Assembly: GCA_020634395.1 (NCBI GenBank)
Contig: JACKBU010000018.1
Location: 35,982 to 99,981, forward strand
DNA length: 64,000 nucleotides
Origin: Ardenticatenaceae bacterium
GTDB lineage: Bacteria; Chloroflexota; Anaerolineae; Promineifilales; Promineifilaceae
Direction: 5' to 3'
The position numbers and the translations under genes were made by a program. Under the pieces are notes generated by a model, which worked only from the letters and a program-made list of their open reading frames with translations, made no database searches and was not told the origin of the DNA. How positions within the stretch are numbered: position 1 is the stretch's first letter; the number at the start of each line of letters is the position of its first letter. Shown one piece after another: positions 57,491 through 64,000 of the stretch.

Positions 57491-60283
57491 TTAATCTTTG
57501 AGCTCCAGCCAGTTGTGGCCGGTGGAGGCTTCGACTTTGAGGGGGACGTCTAGCTGGAAGGCGTTGCACATGGTGTCGATGACGAGGGGTTTAACGGCCG
57601 TCATCTCTTCATCCGGCACTTCCAGCAGCAGTTCGTCGTGGACCTGGAGCAGCATGCGGGCCTGATAATCGGCGCAGAGGGCCTGGTGGAGCTGCAGCAT
57701 GGCGATTTTGATGATGTCGGCGGCGGTGCCCTGGATGGGATGGTTGACGGCTTCGCGTTCGGCGCGCATCCAGGCCTGGCGGTTGCTGCCGCCGGGCGTG
57801 GACTTAAACACAGGGAAGTAGCGGCGGCGGCCCAGCAGCGTTTCGACGTAGCCCTGCTGGCGGGCTTTGAGTTTGGTCTCTTCCAGGTAGTTGCGGATGC
57901 CGGGGAAGCGGTTGAAGTACTCTTTGATGTAGTTTTCGGCTTCGGCCAGCGTCAGTTCAGAATCGCGGGCCAGGCGGTAGGCGCCCATGCCATAGATCAG
58001 GCCAAAGTTGACGGCTTTGGCGAAGCGGCGCTGATTGTAGGTGACCTGCTCGACGGGGATGTTATAGACGGCGGCGGCGGTGGTGCGATGAATGTCCTGG
58101 TCGGAGCGGAAGGCTTCTAGCAGGGCGGCGTCCTGAGTGACGTGGGCCAGGATGCGCAGTTCTACCTGGGAGTAGTCGCAGGCCAGGAACTGCCAGCCGG
58201 GGCGGGCGACAAAGCCGCGCCGAATTTGCTGGCCGATTTCGCTGCGGATGGGGATGTTTTGCAGGTTGGGGTTGCTGCTGGCGATGCGGCCGGTAACGGC
58301 GCCGGTCTGGTTGAAGGAGGTGTGGATACGGCCGTCTTCCGGGTTCACCATCTCCGGCAAAGCATCCACATAGGTGCTCTTGAGTTTGCCCAGTTCGCGG
58401 TATTCCAGCAGGGCCTTGATAATGCCCCATTCGTCAATGGCGGCCAGTTCTTCCAGCACGTTGGCGGCCGTGGAGTAGTAGCCGCTGCTGGTCTTTTTGA
58501 GGCCCTCGGTGGGCAGGCCCAGTTTCTTGAAGAGGATGTCGCTGAGCTGTTGGGTGGAATTAATGTTGAACGGCTCGGCGGCAATCTCGTGGATTTCTTT
58601 TTCCAGGGCGATGAGGCGGGCGTCCAGATCCTGGGACATGTGGCGGAAGAAGGGCACATCGACGCCGATGCCCTGCTGTTCCATGTCCGACAGGACTTCG
58701 ACGAGGGGCATTTCCAGGTCGAGTATCTTCTCCAGCCCTTTTTCTTTTATTTCGGCGCGCAGGGGCTTGACCAGGCGTAGGGTGACGTCGGCGTCGGCGG
58801 AGCCGTAGGGGGCGGCGTCTTCGATGGGCACTTCGGCGAAGTTGATCTGGTTTTTGCCCTTGCCGATGAGGCTGTCGATTTCGGTCATTTCGATGCCCAG
58901 GCGGTGGCGGGCCAGATCTTTGAGGCCTTTGTGCTTGGTAGAGGGGTCGGTGAGCCATTCGGCAATCATGGTGTCGAAGGTGATGGGGCTGACGGGCAGG
59001 CCGTGGCGCTCGAAGATGATGGCGTCGTACTTGGCGTTGTGGGCGACTTTGGCGATGGCCGGGTTGGTCATGGCCGGGCGGATGGCGTCCAGCACGGTTT
59101 GCAGGGGAAGCTGACCGTCGGCCAGGACCGGTTCGCCGGCGAAGAGGGCCATCTGGCCGCTGGTGGATTGGGCGGCCCCGGCCAGGTGGCCGACGGGCAC
59201 GTAGTAGCCGACGGGCGGCTTGACGGCCAGGCAGATGCCGACGATGCGGGCTTCCATTTCGTTGAGGCTGGTGGTTTCCAGGTCGAAGCTGATGAGTTTG
59301 GCCTGTTCGAGGGCGGTTACCAGGTCGGCGAGCTGTTTGGGGGTGCGAACGATGATGGTTTCGGTGGGCGGTTGGGCGCTTTCCGGCGGGCTGAAGTCGA
59401 TGTCGTCGCCGAGGTAGTCGACGAGCTGGTTGGTGAGGGAGCGGAATTCCAGGTCGCGGAAGATTTCCAGGACGGGGGCGGCTTCGAAATCCTGGGCGCG
59501 GCAGGCTTCGATTTCTAGCTGGATGGGGGCGTCGGTGACGATGCGGGCGAGTTTCTGGCTGAGGTAGGCGCTGTCTTTGCCTTCGGCCAGCTTTTTGCCC
59601 ATGGCGCCCTTGACGTCGTCGATGTGGGCGTAGAGGTTATCCAGGGTGTCGTACTGACCGAGCAGCTTGGCGGCCGTTTTAGGGCCGACGCCGCTGACGC
59701 CGGGGATGTTGTCGCTGGTGTCGCCGACGAGGGCTTTGTAATCGACGATCTGGTCGGGACGGACGCCGAATTTATCGAAGACGGCCGTTTCGTCATAAAT
59801 TTCCGGTGGCTGGCTGGCACGGGAAGGGAGTTCGACCTGGGTATTGTCGTCGACCAACTGCAGCAGGTCGCGGTCGCCGGTGATGATGTGCACGGGCACG
59901 GCGTGGGGCCGGGCCTGCCGGGCGACAGTGCCGAGGACGTCGTCGGCTTCGTAACCTTCCAGTTCCAGGACAGGAATGTTGAGGGTCTGGACTACTTCGC
60001 GGATGCGCTCGATTTGCAGGGCGAGTTCGTCGGGCATCTTTTCGCGGGTGCCTTTGTATTCGGTGAAGAGGTCATCGCGGAAGGTTTTACCCACGTCGAA
60101 GCTGACGGCCAGGTATTCGGGCGGGTTGTCGGCGAGGATGAGGTCGAGCAGGGTGCGGGTGAAGCCGTAGGTGGCGTTGGTGGGTTCACCTTCTTTGGTG
60201 GTGAAGGCTTCGAGGGGCAGGGCGTAGAACATGCGGTAGGCCAGGGCGTGGCCGTCGATCAGGACGAGTTTTTTGGTAGACAT
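57491..60283 (-). CDS. polA: DNA polymerase I
   Basis: 930 residues, full length. N-terminal 5'-3' nuclease (KLVLIDGHALAYRMFYALPL, VGDTSDNIPGVSGVGPKTA), 3'-5' exonuclease with LISFDLETTSLNE (DxE), KVAHNAKYDAIIF and GSADADVTLRL, so proofreading seems intact, and the polymerase with LACDYSQVELRILAH, KAVNFGLIYGMGAYRLA and QVHDELLLEVPDEE. It is used in repair and Okazaki fragment processing. Only three octamers occur in it, so HIP density is lower than average. Confidence 0.96.
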   Translation of the reverse strand: MSTKKLVLIDGHALAYRMFYALPLEAFTTKEGEPTNATYGFTRTLLDLILADNPPEYLAVSFDVGKTFRDDLFTEYKGTREKMPDELALQIERIREVVQTLNIPVLELEGYEADDVLGTVARQARPHAVPVHIITGDRDLLQLVDDNTQVELPSRASQPPEIYDETAVFDKFGVRPDQIVDYKALVGDTSDNIPGVSGVGPKTAAKLLGQYDTLDNLYAHIDDVKGAMGKKLAEGKDSAYLSQKLARIVTDAPIQLEIEACRAQDFEAAPVLEIFRDLEFRSLTNQLVDYLGDDIDFSPPESAQPPTETIIVRTPKQLADLVTALEQAKLISFDLETTSLNEMEARIVGICLAVKPPVGYYVPVGHLAGAAQSTSGQMALFAGEPVLADGQLPLQTVLDAIRPAMTNPAIAKVAHNAKYDAIIFERHGLPVSPITFDTMIAEWLTDPSTKHKGLKDLARHRLGIEMTEIDSLIGKGKNQINFAEVPIEDAAPYGSADADVTLRLVKPLRAEIKEKGLEKILDLEMPLVEVLSDMEQQGIGVDVPFFRHMSQDLDARLIALEKEIHEIAAEPFNINSTQQLSDILFKKLGLPTEGLKKTSSGYYSTAANVLEELAAIDEWGIIKALLEYRELGKLKSTYVDALPEMVNPEDGRIHTSFNQTGAVTGRIASSNPNLQNIPIRSEIGQQIRRGFVARPGWQFLACDYSQVELRILAHVTQDAALLEAFRSDQDIHRTTAAAVYNIPVEQVTYNQRRFAKAVNFGLIYGMGAYRLARDSELTLAEAENYIKEYFNRFPGIRNYLEETKLKARQQGYVETLLGRRRYFPVFKSTPGGSNRQAWMRAEREAVNHPIQGTAADIIKIAMLQLHQALCADYQARMLLQVHDELLLEVPDEEMTAVKPLVIDTMCNAFQLDVPLKVEASTGHNWLELKD

Positions 60284-60496
60284 GGGAGGTATTTTACCAT
60301 AAAACATTTGTTCGGAGGGGGTGGAAATTGGAGACTGGAGACTAGAGATTCAGTCGTTTGGAGATTCGAGCAGACTTAACGCAAAGAACGCAAAGGCGCA
60401 GAGGGGTTTCTTGTTTTGATGGGTCACTCTCTGGCTTAAGAGGCAGTGCAAAAGATGGAATCTTTGTGTCTTTTGTCGTCGTCAAGAGTTGGTTAG

Positions 60497-60582
60497 TGTC
60501 ATTCTGAGCGGAGTCGGCGGAGCGAAGAATCCCTCTTTCTCGACAGTAGGGGATTCTTCCTCGAAGACTCGTCAGAATGACA
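60497..60582. mobile_element. 86-bp inverted-repeat element (MITE-like)
   Basis: Ends TGTCATTCTGA and TCAGAATGACA, with inner GAAGAATCCC / GGGATTCTTC. Imperfect palindrome. This kind of element is widespread in intergenic regions of environmental bacteria. No target duplication was identified. Confidence 0.6.
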
Positions 60583-60754
60583 ATAGTTCAATCTATTCTT
60601 GATCCCCACAAATCTTTGCGTTTTTGGCCTCTTTGTATCTTGGCGTTGAGGTTTTTTTAACGACTGGAATGGGAGACGGAAGGGTGGGGAGATGAAGGGG
60701 AATAGGTGGGTTGGACTATTGTGCAGCCGGTGGTTGATAAGGTACCGTATGGGC

Positions 60755-60845
60755 AATTAAAAAGGATTAAAAAGGAAGTAAAAAGGAACTAAAAAGGAAT
60801 TAAAAAGCGATTACGAAGGAATTAAAAAGGATTTAAGAAGGAAAT
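60755..60845. repeat. Phased A-tract array (curved-DNA candidate)
   Basis: About eight degenerate copies of AATTAAAAAGG. A5 tracts centre at 60761, 60771, 60782, 60793, 60804 and 60826, i.e. 10-11 base spacing (one gap of 22), which predicts intrinsic DNA curvature. Confidence 0.75.
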
Positions 60846-61028
60846 GGTTGGGGAATAGGGTGGGAGTGGTTGGTTATTGGTTATGGGTTACTTTGGGGGT
60901 TGGGGCTGAGGCGTGATGCGTGATGCGTGAGGCGTGATGGTCTCTCTGGTCACGTATCACGCTGCACGCAGCAGTGGATGTCCCCCCGAGTTTTTGAAGA
61001 GTTGTAATTGTTTAGTTGAAGGGAGGTT

Positions 61029-61610
61029 ATGATGGCGAAGATTACGATGAATCCGGTGGTGCGGTTTATTCAGGGGAAGGTGGGGGATGTGGTGTTTAAA
61101 CGGCAGGGGGACGGGGTGATTTTGACGCGGAAGCCGGTGGCGAAGAAGCAGGCGTCGGCGGCGCAGCTGGCGCAGCGGGCGCGGTTTAAGCAGGCGACGC
61201 TGTATGGGCGGCTGACGGCGGCGGACCCGGTGAAGAAGCGGGATTATCTGGCGCGGGCACAGGCGCAGCAGACGCCGATGTTTGGCTTGATGATCCGCGA
61301 TTTTATGAACGCGCCGGTGGTGGAGCTGGTGGACGCGGCCGGGTTTACGGGAGCGGCGGGGAACCGGATTGTGGCGCTGGCGGATGATGACTTTGGCGTG
61401 GTGGGGGTGACGATGGCGATTTTGGACGCGAACGGGCGTGTGCTGGCCGAGGGCGCGGCGGTGGAGGAACCGGCGGGGTCCAGGCGGTGGGTGTATGGGT
61501 TGGAAACGTCCGTGGCGGGGGCGGTTTTGGTGCGGGTGCGGGCGGTGGACCGGCCGGGGAATGTGGGGGAGAGGGTGATGGGGTGTGGGGGTGAAGGGGT
61601 GTGGGGGTGA
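61029..61610 (+). CDS. Hypothetical protein
   Basis: 193 residues, not recognised. N-terminus MAKITMNPVVRFIQGKVGDV, then a basic, Gln/Ala-rich stretch (KKQASAAQLAQRARFKQ), and a C-terminal beta-rich half (VGVTMAILDANGRVLAEGAA). Codon use is strongly G-biased at third positions. No octamer is present. The last residues run into a word-family spacer (GTGTGGGGGTG), so the stop may not be original. GGGAGG precedes the ATG. Function unknown. Confidence 0.55.
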   Translation: MMAKITMNPVVRFIQGKVGDVVFKRQGDGVILTRKPVAKKQASAAQLAQRARFKQATLYGRLTAADPVKKRDYLARAQAQQTPMFGLMIRDFMNAPVVELVDAAGFTGAAGNRIVALADDDFGVVGVTMAILDANGRVLAEGAAVEEPAGSRRWVYGLETSVAGAVLVRVRAVDRPGNVGERVMGCGGEGVWG

Positions 61611-61725
61611 TGGGGTGATTTACGAGGGGGTTGCGTGGGGCGCAGGTACTATTGTAGGATGGCGAGCGGGGCGAGGAACTGACAATTTTGGACTGGCGGC
61701 CGCGCAGGTAAGGGTGGGTGAGAGG

Positions 61726-62257
61726 ATGAATCATTACGATGCGCATAAACACCACCGGCGATCGATGCGGTTGGGGGGATGGGATTAGCGGTCGCCGGGG
61801 TTGTGTTTTTGACGATTTGTACTTTTGAGCGGCCGTGTTTGTTTGATGATCTTGTTTTTCGGGACGTGGCGGTGCGGGCGCTGGTGCGGATTCCGGAGCA
61901 GGAGCATGCCAGTCATGTGGCGGTGGATGCATTTGTGGTGATGCCGAATCAGGTGCATGTGATTTTGGACTTTGCTGATTTTCCGGTACAGAGGAGTGTT
62001 TTGAGGGTTTCGGATGGTTTGGAGAATGCGGCGGGATCGTTGGGGGTAGTGGTGGGGCGGTATAAAACGGCCGTGACGACTCGGATTAATCGTTTGCGGC
62101 GCAGTCAGGGGGCGAGGTGTGGCACAGGGGGTATTATGAACGGATCGTCCGTGATGAGGCAGAGCTGCAGGCAACGCGGCATTATATTGAGGATAATGCG
62201 GGGCGGTGGGCGGAGGAGCGGCATGATTTGGACGGCCTTCTGGCCGGGATGTTGTAA
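61726..62257 (+). pseudogene. Decayed IS200/RAYT-type transposase
   Basis: The remains of one transposase lie in three frames: DAHKHHRRSMRLGGWD at the start, ending in a stop at 61788; FLTICTFERPCLFDD...MPNQVHVILDF...YKTAVTTRINRLRRSQGA in the next; and VWHRGYYERIVRDEAELQATRH... ending at 62257 in the third. Frameshifts near 61788 and 62112 break it, and the HUH motif reads Q-V-H. It contains one octamer. Confidence 0.8.
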
Positions 62258-62290
62258 CATCCGTGAGGTGGAAGGCATGGGTTGGGGCGA

Positions 62291-62345
62291 GACAGGCGGG
62301 AGATAATGTATTGGGGGTGGCGAAGATAGTGCCCGCCTGTCCCGC
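62291..62345. repeat. Inverted repeat downstream of the transposase remnant
   Basis: GACAGGCGGG and CCCGCCTGTC flank a 34-base centre. It may be a remnant REP-type element. Confidence 0.55.
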
Positions 62346-62428
62346 CCGTACGAGGGGGGCGCGTGGGGCGTAGGGGCTGAAGAAGGGCATTGGATCCATC
62401 TGATGCTATATTTTTAGGAAACGACATG

Positions 62429-62475
62429 AGCGCAGGCGTCTCGCCTGCCAGAGCGGACGGGACGTCCGCGCTCCC
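62429..62475. repeat. Double palindrome, REP-like
   Basis: GCAGGCGTCTCGCCTGC followed by GCGGACGGGACGTCCGC, two adjacent palindromes just before the next gene's ribosome site. Confidence 0.6.
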
Positions 62476-62495
62476 ATTTTCGAAGGAGAGAACTG

Positions 62496-62954
62496 ATGAA
62501 TGAAAACAGCCAGGCAGTGACATTTCATACGACGATTTTGCAGACGGGTAAAAATACGGCGGGCATTCAGGTGCCGGATGAGGTGATTGAGCAGTTGGGG
62601 GCGGGGAAACGGCCGTTGGTGCGGGTGACGATGAAGGGGTATACGTATCGCAGCGCGGTGGCGGTGATGGGTGGCAAGTTTATGGTGGGGGTGAGCGCGG
62701 AGAACCGGCAGGCGGCCGGCGTGGAGGGGGGGGAAGAAGTAGATGTGACGATTGAAGTGGACCGGGAACCGCGCACGGTGGACATTCCGGCGGATTTGCA
62801 GGCCGCATTGAGCGCGGCCGGAGCGATGGCGGCGTTTGAGAAGGCGGCGCCATCGATGCAGAAGGAGTATGTGCGGCAGGTGGTGACGGCGAAGGCGGAG
62901 GAGACGCGGGCGCGGCGGATTGGGAAGATTGTGGAGAAGCTGAGTGGGGGGTGA
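62496..62954 (+). CDS. DUF1905/YdeI-like small protein
   Basis: 152 residues. The first half (FHTTILQTGKNTAGIQVPDE to VTIEVDREPRTVDIP) is a DUF1905-type small barrel; the C-terminal helical half (LQAALSAAGAMAAFEKAAPS, RQVVTAKAEETRARRIGKIV) is the YdeI/OmpD-associated type. Such proteins are common, conserved, and unassigned. A strong AAGGAG lies eight bases upstream. Confidence 0.85.
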   Translation: MNENSQAVTFHTTILQTGKNTAGIQVPDEVIEQLGAGKRPLVRVTMKGYTYRSAVAVMGGKFMVGVSAENRQAAGVEGGEEVDVTIEVDREPRTVDIPADLQAALSAAGAMAAFEKAAPSMQKEYVRQVVTAKAEETRARRIGKIVEKLSGG

Positions 62955-63069
62955 GGGAGTGTAGGGGTGATGGAGTGTAGGGGTGTAGGGGTGTAGGGGA
63001 GGTGGTAATTGGGGTGAGGTGTGGGGCCGGTGGGCATGTTTTCGGTTTGCGGTGTGTGGGCTGTGAAAG

Positions 63070-63501
63070 ATGCCGACGGCCAATGAGGAATATGGCGCGA
63101 TGGAAAAAAGAAGCAAAGATAACCCGTGGAAATTGAAAACGCCGCCACAAACGTCGGAGTATGAGATGTATGTGGCAGCGGTGGACGGACGGGAAATTCT
63201 GGTGTGCACGGTAGGGACTACGGTGCTGCATTATGATTATCGCTGTCTGGCGGACCTGCAGGCGATGTTGAAGGCGCATGGGGATTGGATGGCGTTGGGC
63301 AGCAAGGATGAAAAGCAGGAGGCGAAGGAGGGGACGGTGGAGTATTGGGCGCGTTCGCCGGAGAATCCGATTGGCGGCTGGTATGGGTTGAAGAAGAATT
63401 TTCGGGGGCGGTTTGCGATGTATATCCCGCCGCTGATGGAGGAATTGGGGCTGGCGGAGGTGGAGCATAACGCGCGGAATAACCGGATGCGGGCCATTTA
63501 G
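63070..63501 (+). CDS. Conserved-looking hypothetical protein
   Basis: 143 residues, family not recognised. DNPWKLKTPPQTSEYEMYVA, LVCTVGTTVLHYDYRCLADL and GWYGLKKNFRGRFAMYIPPL suggest a compact soluble domain. It ends near LAEVEHNARNNRMRAI. No membrane segment or signal. It follows the DUF1905 gene after a GTAGGGGTG-word spacer. Confidence 0.6.
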   Translation: MPTANEEYGAMEKRSKDNPWKLKTPPQTSEYEMYVAAVDGREILVCTVGTTVLHYDYRCLADLQAMLKAHGDWMALGSKDEKQEAKEGTVEYWARSPENPIGGWYGLKKNFRGRFAMYIPPLMEELGLAEVEHNARNNRMRAI

Positions 63502-64000
63502 CAGGCTGTCGGAAAATTGGAAAAGGAGGCACGGATGACGCAGATTTAACGGAGTTTCACCGATTTTCTGGTGATTCAGCCGTAAATATCCGTCGAATCC
63601 GTTCAATCCGTGTATCTATCCTGAGTTCTGCGGCAGGCTGCTGGCGTGCCCGGGTCTAAACTTGTTTTGCCTGGCTGCCAGGGATTTGCTTGCCTATGGC
63701 TCTGGAAGTGGGGATGTGGGGGAATTGGGGAATGGTTAATTGGTGAATTGGTGAATTGTTGAAGGGGTTAATGGGGGAGTTGCGGGGCGGAAATTGTGAC
63801 GGAGGGGTGACATTTGTCAGGTGACAGAACGGCCGTGGTGATTTTATTCTTATCGCATTGCCAACCAGTTCACTGAGGCCACAGATGCCAAGGTCTAGTA
63901 AGCAGAATCTGACGATCAGGTGTGGACAGCAGAATTTATGTGATATTGGGGACAGTCATATCCAGCCAATGAAACGCGTATGGATGGGTTGGGAAACGGC
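63502..64000. other. Gene-free end of the window
   Basis: No open frame with a convincing product was found. There is one octamer copy at 63829 and repeat-like phrases such as AATCCGTTCAATCCGTG and GAATTGGTGAATTGTTG. No terminator or tRNA was seen. Confidence 0.6.

Larger units (their letters stand above)
60308..61028. other. Gene-poor region upstream of polA
   Basis: About 720 bases with no convincing gene. It contains a short inverted-repeat element at 60497-60582, a run of phased A tracts at 60755-60845 and GCGTGATGCGTG-type words at about 60908-60976. Confidence 0.7.
172..63836. repeat. Dispersed palindromic octamer ACGGCCGT (HIP-like)
   Basis: The 8-base palindrome ACGGCCGT, often extended to AACGGCCGTT, recurs about 150 times by hand count; the span given runs from the first to the last copy. 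Eleven copies lie in the first 3 kb, for example at 172, 268, 528 and 896. At roughly 60% GC about two would be expected in 64 kb. It appears inside genes in all three frames (peptides TAV, NGR or DGR, and RP) and between genes. Stretches without it include about 2.9-4.2 kb (toxin-antitoxin and most of rsmI), 8.3-10.0 kb (tRNA, lepB), the RAYT gene and 59.8-62.0 kb. It contains CGGCCG and is analogous to HIP1 of cyanobacteria. Its function is unknown. Confidence 0.93.

Overview
The window looks like a chromosomal segment of a high-GC, uncultured-type Chloroflexota bacterium (Anaerolineae/Ardenticatenia-like). This is an inference from gene content: an archaeal-type upper mevalonate pathway, many envelope proteins with Thr/Pro/Ala-rich linkers, a CarH-like B12 photoreceptor and two ArmA/FmrO-type 16S rRNA methyltransferases. 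No phylogeny could be run. I support about 60 protein genes, one tRNA, one decayed transposase gene and several repeat families.

Layout. 0-4.9 kb is an RNA-modification block: the tgt end, two tandem FmrO/ArmA-like methyltransferases, rsmE, rsmI and rlmH, interrupted by a HigBA-like toxin-antitoxin pair. 4.9-14.4 kb holds a TPR protein, a three-LysM lipoprotein, threonine synthase, a membrane SH3-like protein, tRNA-Lys, signal peptidase I, a zinc-finger protein, a nucleotidyltransferase, a CpaE/TadZ-like protein and a large envelope protein. 14.8-20.6 kb is the isoprenoid block: HMG-CoA reductase, HMG-CoA synthase, an archaeal-type thiolase lacking key catalytic residues, a DUF35 protein and a CarH-like regulator. 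20.6-25.5 kb has an epimerase, two unusual tandem-repeat arrays and Lon. 25.7-38.2 kb mixes a hydroxyacyl-CoA dehydrogenase, two GerW/YtfJ-like membrane proteins, a secreted nuclease, a pseudo-response-regulator carrying an inactivated transposase-like domain, two GNAT enzymes, a metallo-hydrolase, CorA and NudC. 38.3-46.3 kb has a BatA-like VWA protein, a RAYT transposase with six copies of a REP palindrome, AzlCD, a second AzlC and PLP enzymes. 46.4-60.3 kb has a Ca2+/H+ antiporter, a histidine kinase, two citrate synthases (one with an HTH), divergent cupin and threonine dehydratase genes, a D-threonine aldolase-like enzyme, two tandem acyltransferases and DNA polymerase I. 60.3-64 kb is gene-poor and repeat-rich, with a decayed transposase and small hypothetical genes.

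The strongest non-gene signal is the palindromic octamer ACGGCCGT. I counted about 150 exact copies by hand, against about two expected from base composition. It occurs in all reading frames and between genes and leaves the peptide signatures TAV, (N/D)GR and RP(F/L/S) across unrelated proteins. It resembles cyanobacterial HIP1 in style but not in sequence. A second genome-style signal is that many spacers are long hairpins built from short repeated words, each spacer using its own words.

Most links between genes are inferred from adjacency. The first 5 kb encodes enzymes whose known homologues modify nucleotides around the ribosomal decoding centre. The mevalonate genes share a 15-base upstream sequence and sit beside a light/B12-type repressor known elsewhere to control carotenoid synthesis.
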